Shown here piece by piece: positions 52,672-61,361 of a DNA stretch of 64,000 nt. The stretch comes from Pseudomonas yangonensis (GTDB lineage: Bacteria; Pseudomonadota; Gammaproteobacteria; Pseudomonadales; Pseudomonadaceae). The DNA is taken from the NCBI RefSeq assembly GCF_009932725.1, contig NZ_BLJU01000023.1, forward strand, positions 41,656-105,655. Reading direction: 5' to 3'. Position 1 is the stretch's first letter. Every line of letters begins with the position of its first letter. Position numbers and translations under genes: made by a program. The notes beneath the pieces are model-generated. The model was not told the origin of the DNA, did no database searches, and saw nothing but the letters and a program-made list of their open reading frames with translations.

Positions 52672-54990
52672 ATGACTCGAAAACGCTCCCCCCGCTCAAA
52701 CAAAAAATCCCGCTCGTCCGGCATGCGTCCCTGGCTCGCCTGGGGGCTCAAGCTCGGCCTTGTCGGCCTGGTGATTCTTGCCGGTTTCGCCGTTTACCTC
52801 GATGCCGTGGTGCAGGAGAAATTCTCCGGCAAGCGCTGGACCGTGCCGGCGAAAGTCTATGCCCGGCCGCTTGAACTCTTCGTTGGGCAGAAGTTGGCCA
52901 AGGACGACTTCCTGCGCGAGCTGGATGCCCTGGGTTACCGCCGTGAAAGCGTGGCCAACGGCCCTGGCGCGGTATCGGTGGCCGGTAACAACATCGAGTT
53001 ACACAGTCGCGGCTTTCAGTTCTACGAAGGTGCGGAGCCGTCGCAGAAGGTGCGCGTACGCTTCTCTGGCGATTATGTCGCCGGGCTGAATCAGGCTGAC
53101 GGCAGCAACCTGGCCGTAGCGCGACTCGAACCGCTACTGATCGGCGGGCTTTATCCGGCGCACCAGGAGGATCGCATCCTGATCAAGCTGGACCAGGTGC
53201 CGGCCTATCTGATCGATGCCCTGGTCGCAGTCGAGGACCGCGACTATTTCGAGCATTTCGGCGTATCGCCCAAGGGCATTGCTCGCGCGCTGTGGATCAA
53301 TGCCACGTCGGGTCGTCTGGTACAGGGCGGCAGTACCCTGACACAGCAGTTGGTGAAGAACTTCTACCTGACCAACGAGCGCACCCTGCTGCGCAAGGCC
53401 ACCGAAGCGATGATGGCAGTGCTGCTGGAGCTGCACTACGACAAGCGCGAGATCCTCGAGGCCTATATGAACGAGGTATTCCTCGGTCAGGACGGCCAGC
53501 GCGCCGTGCATGGTTTCGGTCTGGCCAGCCAGTACTTCTTCAGTCAGCCGGTATCCGAGCTGAAGTTGGAGCAGGTCGCGTTGCTGGTGGGCATGGTCAA
53601 GGGGCCGACCTATTTCAACCCGCGGCGCAATCCCGAGCGCGCCCTGGCGCGGCGTAACCTTGTGATCGATCTGCTCGCCGAGCACGGCTCCATCACGCCT
53701 GAAGAGGCTGCTGCTGCCAAGCAGAAGCCGCTGGGCGTGACCTCGCGTGGGAGCATGGCCGACAGCTCTTTCCCGGCCTTCCTCGATCTGGTCAAGCGTC
53801 AGCTGCGCGAAGACTATCGCGAGCAGGATCTGACCGAAGAAGGTCTGCGTATCTTCACCAGCTTCGACCCGATCCTTCAGCTCAAGGCCGAAGAGGCGCT
53901 GGCCGAGACGCTCAAGCGCCTTGCCGGACGCAAGGGGGTGGACGAGGTGCAGGCGGGCATGGTGGTGACCAACCCGGAGACGGGTGAGGTCCAGGCCCTT
54001 ATCGGCAGCCGCCAGCCACGCTTCGCCGGTTTCAATCGCGCTCTGGACGCAGTGCGGCCGATTGGCTCGCTGATCAAGCCGGCGATCTATCTGTCGGCAC
54101 TGGAGCGCCCGAGTCAGTACACCCTGACCAGCTGGCTGGAGGACGAGCCGTTCTCCATCAAGGGGCAGGATGGCCAGGTCTGGACGCCGCAGAACTACGA
54201 CCGCAAGGCTCACGGCACCATTTACCTGTATCAGGGGCTGGCGCAGTCCTACAACCTGTCCACGGCCAAGCTTGGCCTTGAGATCGGTGTACCCAATGTG
54301 CTCAAGACCCTCGAAAGACTGGGCGTCGAGCGCAAGTGGCCGGCCTATCCGTCGATGTTGCTCGGGGCTGGCGCGCTGACCCCGATGGAAGTGGCGGGCA
54401 TGTACCAGACCCTCGCCAATGGCGGCTTCAACACGCCATTGCGTGGTATCCGCAGCGTGCTGACCGCTGATGGCGAGCCGCTGGGGCGCTATCCGTTCAA
54501 GATTCAGCAGCGTTTCGATCCTGGTGCCATCTACCTGGTGCAAAACGCCATGCAGCGCACGATGCGTGAAGGTACGGGGCGTTCGGTTTACAGTCAGCTG
54601 CCCAGCTCGCTGAATCTGGCGGGCAAGACCGGCACCAGTAACGACTCGCGAGACAGCTGGTTCGCCGGCTTCAGTCAGGATCTGCTGTCGGTGGTATGGC
54701 TGGGGCGCGACGACAACGGCCCGACCCCGCTGACCGGCGCAACTGGTGCGTTGCAGGTCTGGACCGGCTTCATGCGCAAGGCCGACCCGCTGCCGCTGGA
54801 CATGCCGATGCCGGACAACGTTACCCAGGCCTGGGTCGATCGTCAGACCGGTCTGGGGTCGGCGTCGGGCTGCCCGAATGCGGTACAGATGCCTTATATT
54901 CGCGGCAGCGAACCTGCCCCGGGCTCCGCTTGCGGTATCCAGGCACCGGTCGAGTCGGTGATGGACTGGGTGCGGGGCTGGTTGGAATGA
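52672..54990 (+). CDS. mrcB: penicillin-binding protein 1B
   Basis: PBP1B is a bifunctional peptidoglycan glycosyltransferase and transpeptidase of the inner membrane. The 772-residue protein has a cationic cytoplasmic tail, a membrane helix (about 24-46), a UB2H-type domain (about 65-150), a GT51 domain with catalytic Glu188 in VAVEDRDYFEHFG and QGGSTLTQQLVKNFYLTNERTLLRK, and a transpeptidase domain with SxxK Ser466 (IGSLIK), SYN at 526-528 and KTG at 652-654. Downstream is a lipoprotein gene 42 bases away, possibly LpoB-like in position but not in sequence. Confidence 0.96.
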   Translation: MTRKRSPRSNKKSRSSGMRPWLAWGLKLGLVGLVILAGFAVYLDAVVQEKFSGKRWTVPAKVYARPLELFVGQKLAKDDFLRELDALGYRRESVANGPGAVSVAGNNIELHSRGFQFYEGAEPSQKVRVRFSGDYVAGLNQADGSNLAVARLEPLLIGGLYPAHQEDRILIKLDQVPAYLIDALVAVEDRDYFEHFGVSPKGIARALWINATSGRLVQGGSTLTQQLVKNFYLTNERTLLRKATEAMMAVLLELHYDKREILEAYMNEVFLGQDGQRAVHGFGLASQYFFSQPVSELKLEQVALLVGMVKGPTYFNPRRNPERALARRNLVIDLLAEHGSITPEEAAAAKQKPLGVTSRGSMADSSFPAFLDLVKRQLREDYREQDLTEEGLRIFTSFDPILQLKAEEALAETLKRLAGRKGVDEVQAGMVVTNPETGEVQALIGSRQPRFAGFNRALDAVRPIGSLIKPAIYLSALERPSQYTLTSWLEDEPFSIKGQDGQVWTPQNYDRKAHGTIYLYQGLAQSYNLSTAKLGLEIGVPNVLKTLERLGVERKWPAYPSMLLGAGALTPMEVAGMYQTLANGGFNTPLRGIRSVLTADGEPLGRYPFKIQQRFDPGAIYLVQNAMQRTMREGTGRSVYSQLPSSLNLAGKTGTSNDSRDSWFAGFSQDLLSVVWLGRDDNGPTPLTGATGALQVWTGFMRKADPLPLDMPMPDNVTQAWVDRQTGLGSASGCPNAVQMPYIRGSEPAPGSACGIQAPVESVMDWVRGWLE

Positions 54991-55032
54991 CGGCCGGTCG
55001 AATGACTCGGTGTTACCTGAAGAGGATTTGAT

Positions 55033-55737
55033 GTGAACAAGAAGTGGCTTGCCACGATGCTGGCAACGGCGGTTCTCGGTGGTTGCAGTACGGTGCCGCA
55101 GGGTTCGATTCCGGTGATCGATGCCGGTGCTCCGCTGTCGTCGGGCGGTTCCGGTCCCTCGACCAGCCCGAGCCCAGCAGCGCCCCCCCAGCGTCTCGAA
55201 GAAGATTCCGGAGTGGTGGTGATGGTGCCGCAAGGCGCGGTTTCGACGCCGTTGCAGACTGACTCGCAGCCGATCACCTCCAGCGGTGGCCTGACCTTTG
55301 ACCAGCCCATGAGCAGCCAGCCGTCGGCACCGAGTCAAGGCAGCTTCGGCTCCTCGGCGCCGAGCCAGCCCAGTGGCATTCCCAGCGGCGGCGGCCTGGC
55401 GGCTGACGAGCAGCTAGATGGTCCGGTGCTCGCGCTGCTGACCACTGCTCAGCAGCAGCAGGGAGGTGGTGATCTCAATGGCGCCGCTTCCAGCCTTGAG
55501 CGTGCCCAGCGCATCGCGCCGCGTGAGCCGCAGGTGCTTTACCGCCTCGCCGAAGTGCGTCTGGCCCAGGGCGATGCCGCTCAGGCCGAGCAGTTCGCGC
55601 GTCGTGGTCTGACCTACGCCAATGGTCGCCCGGCGCTGCAGGCCAGCCTGTGGGACTTGATCGCCCAGGCGCGTGAGCGTCAGGGGGATTCTGCTGGCGC
55701 GGCTCAGGCCCGCGAGCGTGCCCGAGTCAACCTCTGA
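55033..55737 (+). CDS. TPR-containing lipoprotein downstream of mrcB
   Basis: A 234-residue lipoprotein with lipobox LGGC (Cys18), then a long Ser/Gly/Pro-rich linker (about 20-135) and a C-terminal TPR-like helical domain (about 140-230: LLTTAQQQQGGGDLNGAASSLERAQRIAPREPQVLYRLAEVRLAQGDAAQAEQFARRGL, in parts). The layout of lipoprotein, flexible linker and TPR domain resembles PBP1 activators (LpoA/LpoP-type) of Pseudomonas, and its place right after mrcB supports that. The start is GTG at 55033. The PBP1B-activator role is inference. Confidence 0.83.
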   Translation: MNKKWLATMLATAVLGGCSTVPQGSIPVIDAGAPLSSGGSGPSTSPSPAAPPQRLEEDSGVVVMVPQGAVSTPLQTDSQPITSSGGLTFDQPMSSQPSAPSQGSFGSSAPSQPSGIPSGGGLAADEQLDGPVLALLTTAQQQQGGGDLNGAASSLERAQRIAPREPQVLYRLAEVRLAQGDAAQAEQFARRGLTYANGRPALQASLWDLIAQARERQGDSAGAAQARERARVNL

Positions 55738-56066
55738 TGGATGCGCGCGTGAATGCGTTGGCCGAGCACCTGCTGCTGATCGAGCGCGAGCTGCGGGTGT
55801 TGGGGTGGTGGCAGGAGGAGGCGCCGAGCGCAGAGGCCATGGCCAGCCAGGAGCCGTTCTGCGTCGATACGCTGACGTTCGAGCAATGGCTGCAGTGGAT
55901 TTTCCTGCCGCGGATGAAGGCGCTGCTGGAAAGCGGCGCCGCCCTGCCTTCTGTCTCGGGGATTCAGGCGATGGCGGAGATGGTCTATCAGCAGCAGCCG
56001 AGCGTTGCGCGTCGGCTACTCGAGCTACTGGGCGAGTTCGATCGCCTGCTTACGCGCACGCCGTGA
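55737..56066 (+). CDS. YqcC family protein (DUF446)
   Basis: A 109-residue helical protein of the YqcC family: VNALAEHLLLIERELRVLGWW, FCVDTLTFEQWLQWIFLPRMKALLESGAALPSVSGIQAMAEMVYQ (in parts). The start ATG overlaps the previous gene's stop by one base (TGATG), indicating coupling in an mrcB-lipoprotein-yqcC unit. In E. coli the gene sits near truC. No biochemical function is established. Confidence 0.85.
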   Translation: MDARVNALAEHLLLIERELRVLGWWQEEAPSAEAMASQEPFCVDTLTFEQWLQWIFLPRMKALLESGAALPSVSGIQAMAEMVYQQQPSVARRLLELLGEFDRLLTRTP

Positions 56067-56084
56067 GAGCGTGCGCGTAACGCG

Positions 56085-56519
56085 TCACTTGCAGTTTTCC
56101 GCGATGGACTTCTTCAGCTCGGTGATGCGTTCCTGCCGTTCATCTTCACCTATGCGGCGCACCTCGCCGGCGTCCTCGATCCTCACGCGCGGATTGTTTT
56201 CCAGCTGAGCCAGGTTGGTGCGTGCAGTCTCGCAGTACTGCTTGCGTTCGGCTTCCTGCTTGGCCACCTCTTCCTTGACCTTCTTGTCGATGGCTGCCTG
56301 CTCGGGGTCGAGCTGCTCTTCGACGCTGGGCGCTGGCGTGCTCGGCGCCGGGCTGGGCGGGGGTGTCGCGGTATTAATGGTTGTGGCCTGCTGGCCTTGC
56401 GGGGGCTGCGCGCCGAAGTGGGTCACGCCCTTGTCGTCTACCCACTTGTAAATCTGGCCGGCCATGGCGGCCGTGCTCAACGCGAGCATCAGGGTGCCAG
56501 TGAGGATCATGTGGCGCAT
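56085..56519 (-). CDS. DUF4124 domain exported protein
   Basis: A 144-residue protein: signal peptide (MILTGTLMLALSTAAMA-G), then the DUF4124 pattern GQIYKWVDDKGVTHFGAQPP typical of small periplasmic proteins, a Pro/Thr/Ser linker and a charged helical C terminus (EQAAIDKKVKEEVAKQEAERKQYCETARTNLAQLE in parts). The Met at 56519 has AAGGAAA upstream. It converges on the yqcC gene, 18 bases apart. Function is unknown. Confidence 0.85.
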   Translation of the reverse strand: MRHMILTGTLMLALSTAAMAGQIYKWVDDKGVTHFGAQPPQGQQATTINTATPPPSPAPSTPAPSVEEQLDPEQAAIDKKVKEEVAKQEAERKQYCETARTNLAQLENNPRVRIEDAGEVRRIGEDERQERITELKKSIAENCK

Positions 56520-56920
56520 GCTGTTTCCTTTGTCGAGAGCTGCAGTGCTGCTGGTTACTATAACCAAAAGCCGACAATCTTCATCCTGCGCTGCGTCACA
56601 GCGCCAAGTCGAATAATAGGTGATACGCCGCTTGACTTGCTCTCGCCGAACCCGAACAATCCAGCCTTACCCCGCAGTGGAGTCCGCCGCAAGCGTCCTC
56701 CAGCTCGGGGAAAAGAGGCGCTACCCGCGCCGAACCGTGACACCCGCTACGCGTTACCTCGCGCTGGGAGGGTCAGCCCCGCAAGACCATGGGCTGCTCC
56801 GTTACTCGTCAAGCTGATGTTCCGAATCCACGATCACCGTCGTGCGTGTCCGCTGACAGTAAGAACCTACTTAGGGCTACCCGTCGCGGGTGGCATACTG
56901 GCGTTCAAGAGGTGAACAAC
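56520..56920. other. 401-base leader region between the DUF4124 gene and ilvI
   Basis: No protein gene is strongly supported. A small open frame, 56817-56915 (32 codons), encodes a peptide with Leu, Val and Ile clustered near its end and stops 5 bases before the ilvI GTG; it lacks a ribosome site (see findings). TTGACTTGC at about 56632 could be a -35 for ilvI, but no good -10 follows. I saw no attenuator with a U tract. Confidence 0.4.
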
Positions 56921-58645
56921 GTGGAGCTTTTATCCGGCGCTGAAATGGTCGTCCGCTTTCTGCGTGACGAAGGCGTTAAGCATATCTATGGGTACCCTGG
57001 TGGTGCTCTCCTGCATATCTACGATGCCCTGTTCAAAGAACCGGAAGTGACTCACATCCTGGTGCGTCATGAACAGGCAGCGACCCATATGGCTGACGGC
57101 TACGCCCGCGCCACCGGCAAGGCCGGTGTGGTGCTGGTGACCTCTGGCCCAGGCGCGACCAATGCCATCACCGGCATTGCCACTGCCTACATGGATTCCA
57201 TTCCGATGGTGGTGATCTCCGGCCAGGTGCCGAGTGCCATGGTCGGTACCGATGCCTTCCAGGAAACCGACATGGTCGGTATTTCCCGCCCGATCGTGAA
57301 GCACAGCTTCATCATCAAGCACCCGTCGGAAATCCCCGAAGTACTGAAGAAGGCGTTCTATCTCGCCGAGTCCGGCCGCCCCGGCCCGGTCGTGGTCGAC
57401 ATTCCGAAGGACATGGGCGATCCGACCCAGAAGTTCGAATACGTCTATCCCAAGAAGGTCAAGCTGCGCTCCTACAGCCCGGCGGTACGTGGCCATTCCG
57501 GCCAGATCCGCAAGGCTGCCGAGATGCTCCTGGCCGCCAAGCGTCCGGTCATGTATTCCGGCGGTGGCGTGATCATGGGCGGTGCTTCCGCGCCGCTGAC
57601 CGAACTGGCGCAGATGCTCAACCTGCCGGTGACCAACACTCTGATGGGCCTGGGCGGCTACCCGGGTACCGATCGACAGTTCATCGGCATGCTCGGCATG
57701 CACGGCAGCTACACCGCCAACCTGGCCATGCACCATGCCGACGTGATCCTGGCAGTTGGTGCGCGCTTCGATGACCGTGTGATCAACGGCGCGGCCAAGT
57801 TCTGCCCGAACGCCAAGATCATTCATATCGACATCGACCCGGCTTCGATCTCCAAGACCATCAAGGCTGACATTCCGATCGTTGGCCCGGTGGACAGTGT
57901 GCTGACCGAGATGGTCGCCATCCTCAAGGAAATCGGTGAAACCCCGAACAAGGACACCGTCGCCAGTTGGTGGAAGCAGATCGACGAGTGGCGTGGCAAT
58001 GGTCGCCTGTTCCCCTACAACGAGGGCGACGGTTCGATCATCAAGCCGCAAACCGTGATCGAGACGCTGTGCGAAGTGACCAGGGGCGACGCCTACATCA
58101 CCTCAGATGTCGGCCAGCACCAGATGTTCGCTGCGCAGTATTACCGCTTCAACAAGCCCAACCGCTGGATCAATTCCGGTGGCTTGGGCACCATGGGCTT
58201 CGGTTTCCCGGCTGCGATGGGCATCAAGCTGAACTTCCCGGATGCCGACGTGGCGTGCGTCACCGGTGAAGGCAGCATCCAGATGAATATCCAGGAGCTT
58301 TCGACCTGCTTGCAGTACGACCTGCCGGTTAAGATCGTCAACCTGAACAACGGTGCTCTCGGCATGGTCCGCCAGTGGCAGGACATGCAGTACAACAGCC
58401 GTTATTCGCACTCCTATATGGAGTCGCTGCCGGACTTCGTCAAACTGGCCGAAGCCTATGGCCACGTCGGCATGCGCATCACGTCGCTGAAGGATCTCAA
58501 GCCCAAGCTGGAGGAAGCCTTCGCCCTGAAGAATCGCCTGGTGTTCCTCGACATCGCGGTGGATTCCAGCGAGCACGTCTATCCGATGCAGATCAGAGAC
58601 GGGGCGATGCGTGACATGTGGCTGAGCAAGACGGAGCGGACCTAA
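56921..58645 (+). CDS. ilvI: acetolactate synthase large subunit
   Basis: The large, catalytic subunit of acetohydroxyacid synthase condenses pyruvate with pyruvate or 2-ketobutyrate, the first common step to valine, leucine and isoleucine. The 574-residue ThDP enzyme has GAEMVVRFLRDEGVKHIYGYPGGALLHIYDALF (in parts, ThDP Glu in HEQAATHMADGYARATGK), FAD-site residues and the ThDP motif GEGSIQMNIQELSTCLQYDLPVKIVNLNN. The start is GTG at 56921, 7 bases after AGAGGTG; the frame is open to 56789, but that part is not family-like. It is followed by ilvH after one base. Confidence 0.95.
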   Translation: MELLSGAEMVVRFLRDEGVKHIYGYPGGALLHIYDALFKEPEVTHILVRHEQAATHMADGYARATGKAGVVLVTSGPGATNAITGIATAYMDSIPMVVISGQVPSAMVGTDAFQETDMVGISRPIVKHSFIIKHPSEIPEVLKKAFYLAESGRPGPVVVDIPKDMGDPTQKFEYVYPKKVKLRSYSPAVRGHSGQIRKAAEMLLAAKRPVMYSGGGVIMGGASAPLTELAQMLNLPVTNTLMGLGGYPGTDRQFIGMLGMHGSYTANLAMHHADVILAVGARFDDRVINGAAKFCPNAKIIHIDIDPASISKTIKADIPIVGPVDSVLTEMVAILKEIGETPNKDTVASWWKQIDEWRGNGRLFPYNEGDGSIIKPQTVIETLCEVTRGDAYITSDVGQHQMFAAQYYRFNKPNRWINSGGLGTMGFGFPAAMGIKLNFPDADVACVTGEGSIQMNIQELSTCLQYDLPVKIVNLNNGALGMVRQWQDMQYNSRYSHSYMESLPDFVKLAEAYGHVGMRITSLKDLKPKLEEAFALKNRLVFLDIAVDSSEHVYPMQIRDGAMRDMWLSKTERT

Positions 58646-58646
58646 G

Positions 58647-59138
58647 ATGCGACATATCATCTCCCTGCTGCTGGAAAACGAGCCGGGCGCACTGTCCCGC
58701 GTGGTCGGTCTGTTCTCCCAGCGTAACTACAACATCGAAAGCCTCACCGTTGCGCCAACCGAGGATCCGACGCTGTCGCGCCTGACCCTCACCACCGTTG
58801 GCCATGACGAGGTCATCGAGCAGATCACCAAGAACCTCAACAAGCTGGTCGAGGTGGTCAAGCTGGTCAACCTGTCGGAAAGCGCCCATATCGAGCGCGA
58901 GCTGATGCTGGTGAAGATCAAGGCCACCGGCGCCCAGCGTGCCGAGGTCAAGCGAACCACCGACATCTTCCGCGGCCAGATCGTGGATGTGACCAGCAGC
59001 GTTTACACCGTGCAGCTGACCGGCACCAGCGACAAGCTCGACAGCTTCATCCAGGCCATCGGCACTGCGTCGATTCTGGAAACCGTGCGCAGTGGTGTCA
59101 CCGGCATCGCTCGCGGCGACAAGGTGCTGAGCATCTGA
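58647..59138 (+). CDS. ilvH: acetolactate synthase small regulatory subunit
   Basis: The 163-residue regulatory subunit has an N-terminal ACT domain (MRHIISLLLENEPGALSRVVGLFSQRNYNIESLTVAPTEDP in parts) that binds valine for feedback inhibition, and a C-terminal domain (HIERELMLVKI, FRGQIVDVTSSVYTVQLTG). It starts one base after the ilvI stop and forms a dimeric partner of the large subunit. Confidence 0.96.
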   Translation: MRHIISLLLENEPGALSRVVGLFSQRNYNIESLTVAPTEDPTLSRLTLTTVGHDEVIEQITKNLNKLVEVVKLVNLSESAHIERELMLVKIKATGAQRAEVKRTTDIFRGQIVDVTSSVYTVQLTGTSDKLDSFIQAIGTASILETVRSGVTGIARGDKVLSI

Positions 59139-59155
59139 TCGTCGTGGTAACGAAG

Positions 59156-59180
59156 AGCCCCGCTTGATGCGGGGCTTTTT
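59156..59180 (+). terminator. terminator of ilvIH
   Basis: AGCCCCGC (59156-59163) pairs perfectly with GCGGGGCT (59169-59176) across 5 bases, followed by TTTTATT. It also faces the end of the converging ilvY gene (stop at 59193). Confidence 0.9.
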
Positions 59181-59192
59181 ATTGCCTGCAAT

Positions 59193-60074
59193 TCAGCGCT
59201 GGCGATTCCAGAAGGCGGCGATCAACGGGTCCTTGAGGCGTTTTTCCAGGGCGAACAGGCCAATGTCATAAGCGGTGAGCGATGGCTGGATGTCGTAGAT
59301 GCGTATGCGGGCGGTCAGCGGGCTGTTATCCAGCACGATCTGCGGCACCACGCCGATACCGAAGCCCAGACTGACCATGCTGACGATGGCTTCGTTGCCG
59401 CTGACCTGGGCATAAATGCGCGGTTTGATGTTGTGGCTTTTCAGCCAGCGGTCGGTACGCGTCCGCGCCAGGCCTTCTTCCGAAAGAATCATCGGCACGT
59501 CTTTCCAGCTCTCGGCAGTCGGATGCTTAATCTGTTCCTCGTTCAGCAGTTGCGGTGCTAGCGGGCCGATAAATCGCAACTCCGAGCGGGTGATGGATTG
59601 AAACTCCACGCCGACCGGTAGGCTGTCGGGGAGGGCGCCGATGGCCAGGTCCTCCAGCCCTTGCTGAACGCGTTCGACTGCCTTGGCCGGATCGCCGGTA
59701 TGCAGTTTCATTTCGATGCGCGGGTAGTCCTGGCGGAAACTGCTGAGGATGTCGTAGAGAAAGCTATAGCTCGCGGTGACCGAGCAATACAGCGACAGCT
59801 CGCCATGCAGATTCAACTGGTCCTGCATGAAGGTCTGGCGAATCGCCTGCCAGCCGTTCATGACCTCGCTCGCATACTCGCGAAATTGCTGACCTTCGCG
59901 GGTCAGGCGCACCGAGCGGTTATCGCGTACGAACAGCGCAGCGCCAAGTTCGTCCTCGAGCTGCTTGATGCTGCGGCTGAGCGCCGAAGGGCTGACATGC
60001 TGCTCGCGGCTGGTTCGGCCGAAGTGCAGATTGTCCGCGAGGGAGAGAAAAAGCCGGAGAGAGTGGCTGTCCAT
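59193..60074 (-). CDS. ilvY: LysR-type regulator IlvY
   Basis: IlvY is the LysR-type activator of ilvC, responding to acetolactate/acetohydroxybutyrate. The 293-residue protein has an N-terminal winged HTH (LRLFLSLADNLHFGRTSREQHVSPSALSRSIKQLEDELGAALF in parts) and a substrate-binding domain (SVTASYSFLYDILSSFRQDYPRIEMKLHTGDP; GFGIGVVPQIVLD). The start is ATG at 60074. It is divergent from ilvC across a 124-base region carrying a candidate operator. Confidence 0.93.
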   Translation of the reverse strand: MDSHSLRLFLSLADNLHFGRTSREQHVSPSALSRSIKQLEDELGAALFVRDNRSVRLTREGQQFREYASEVMNGWQAIRQTFMQDQLNLHGELSLYCSVTASYSFLYDILSSFRQDYPRIEMKLHTGDPAKAVERVQQGLEDLAIGALPDSLPVGVEFQSITRSELRFIGPLAPQLLNEEQIKHPTAESWKDVPMILSEEGLARTRTDRWLKSHNIKPRIYAQVSGNEAIVSMVSLGFGIGVVPQIVLDNSPLTARIRIYDIQPSLTAYDIGLFALEKRLKDPLIAAFWNRQR

Positions 60075-60101
60075 TTATGTTTCATTTATCGGCATGTTGT
60101 G

Positions 60102-60125
60102 TTGCAAATATATCATTTTACGCAA
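60102..60125. promoter_or_regulatory. candidate IlvY operator between ilvY and ilvC
   Basis: A 24-base palindrome-like element, TTGCAAAT-N9-ACGCAA with AT-rich center, sits between the divergent genes. TTGC/GCAA halves fit the LysR type T-N11-A pattern known for the E. coli ilvYC operator. Not proven. Confidence 0.45.
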
Positions 60126-60198
60126 TGGTGAAGATCACCTAATGTGCGTCTGTCGCGGTGCTCGCACCCACCCCTTTCGACTCAGAAGAGCCAAGAAC

Positions 60199-61215
60199 AT
60201 GAAAGTTTATTACGACAAAGATTGCGACCTCTCCATCATCCAGGGCAAGAAAGTCGCCATCATCGGTTACGGCTCCCAGGGCCATGCTCAGGCCTGCAAC
60301 CTGAAGGATTCCGGCGTCGACGTCACCATCGGTCTGCGTAAAGGCTCCGCGACCGTTGCCAAGGCCGAAGCTCATGGTCTCAAAGTAACCGACGTAGCCA
60401 GCGCCGTCGCTGCGGCCGATCTGGTCATGATCCTGACCCCGGACGAGTTCCAGGGCCAGCTGTACAAGAACGAAATCGAACCGAACATCAAGAAGGGCGC
60501 GACCCTGGCCTTCTCTCACGGTTTTGCCATTCACTACAACCAGGTCGTTCCGCGTGCTGACCTCGACGTGATCATGATCGCGCCGAAGGCCCCGGGCCAT
60601 ACCGTACGTACCGAGTTCGTCAAAGGCGGCGGCATTCCTGACCTGATCGCCGTTTACCAGGACGCTTCCGGCAACGCCAAGAACGTCGCGCTGTCCTACG
60701 CCTCGGGCGTTGGTGGCGGTCGTACCGGCATCATCGAAACCACCTTCAAGGACGAGACCGAAACCGACCTGTTCGGCGAGCAGGCTGTTCTCTGCGGCGG
60801 TACCGTCGAGCTGGTCAAGGCCGGTTTCGAAACCCTGGTCGAAGCTGGCTACGCGCCGGAAATGGCCTACTTCGAGTGCCTGCACGAGCTGAAACTGATC
60901 GTTGACCTCATGTACGAAGGCGGCATCGCCAACATGAACTACTCGATCTCCAACAACGCCGAGTACGGCGAGTACGTGACCGGTCCGGAAGTGATCAACG
61001 CCGAATCCCGTCAGGCCATGCGCAACGCTCTGAAGCGCATCCAGGACGGCGAATACGCCAAGATGTTCATCAGCGAAGGCGCCACTGGCTACCCGTCGAT
61101 GACCGCCAAGCGTCGTAACAACGCCGCTCACGGTATCGAAGTCATTGGTGAGCAGCTGCGTGCGATGATGCCGTGGATCGCTGCCAACAAGATCGTCGAC
61201 AAGACCAAGAACTAA
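60199..61215 (+). CDS. ilvC: ketol-acid reductoisomerase (NADP+)
   Basis: IlvC isomerises and reduces acetolactate to dihydroxyisovalerate, the second step of the branched-chain pathway. The 338-residue class I enzyme has the Rossmann motif VAIIGYGSQGHAQACNL, AHGLKV, APKAPGHTVR, and the Mg-binding DETETDLFGEQAVLCGG and ECLHELKLIVDLMYEGG. The Met at 60199 (MKVYYDKDCDLS) is the family start; an open frame extends upstream through ilvY on the other strand. A strong terminator follows. Confidence 0.97.
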   Translation: MKVYYDKDCDLSIIQGKKVAIIGYGSQGHAQACNLKDSGVDVTIGLRKGSATVAKAEAHGLKVTDVASAVAAADLVMILTPDEFQGQLYKNEIEPNIKKGATLAFSHGFAIHYNQVVPRADLDVIMIAPKAPGHTVRTEFVKGGGIPDLIAVYQDASGNAKNVALSYASGVGGGRTGIIETTFKDETETDLFGEQAVLCGGTVELVKAGFETLVEAGYAPEMAYFECLHELKLIVDLMYEGGIANMNYSISNNAEYGEYVTGPEVINAESRQAMRNALKRIQDGEYAKMFISEGATGYPSMTAKRRNNAAHGIEVIGEQLRAMMPWIAANKIVDKTKN

Positions 61216-61234
61216 GGTCTGCGACGTGCGAAAG

Positions 61235-61258
61235 AACGCGGCTTATGCCGCGTTTTTT
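61235..61258 (+). terminator. terminator of ilvC
   Basis: AACGCGGC (61235-61242) pairs with GCCGCGTT (61247-61254) across TTAT, followed by TTTT. Confidence 0.9.
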
Positions 61259-61361
61259 CGTTCTGGGGCGAGGCTTCTGGTATAAAGCCTGCTCACCGGC
61301 AGGCGAACTGAGTTCAGCTGCTCCGGTCGAAATTTGTCAAACCCGTTGCAAGGTGCTGTTC

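Noticed and set aside
53134..55338. Long - strand open frame opposite mrcB (734 codons).
   Set aside because: Antisense shadow of mrcB with Arg/His-rich composition and no family signature.
56789..56920. 44-codon N-terminal extension of ilvI.
   Set aside because: Acetolactate synthase begins at MELLSGAEMV; the GTG at 56921 has a good ribosome site.
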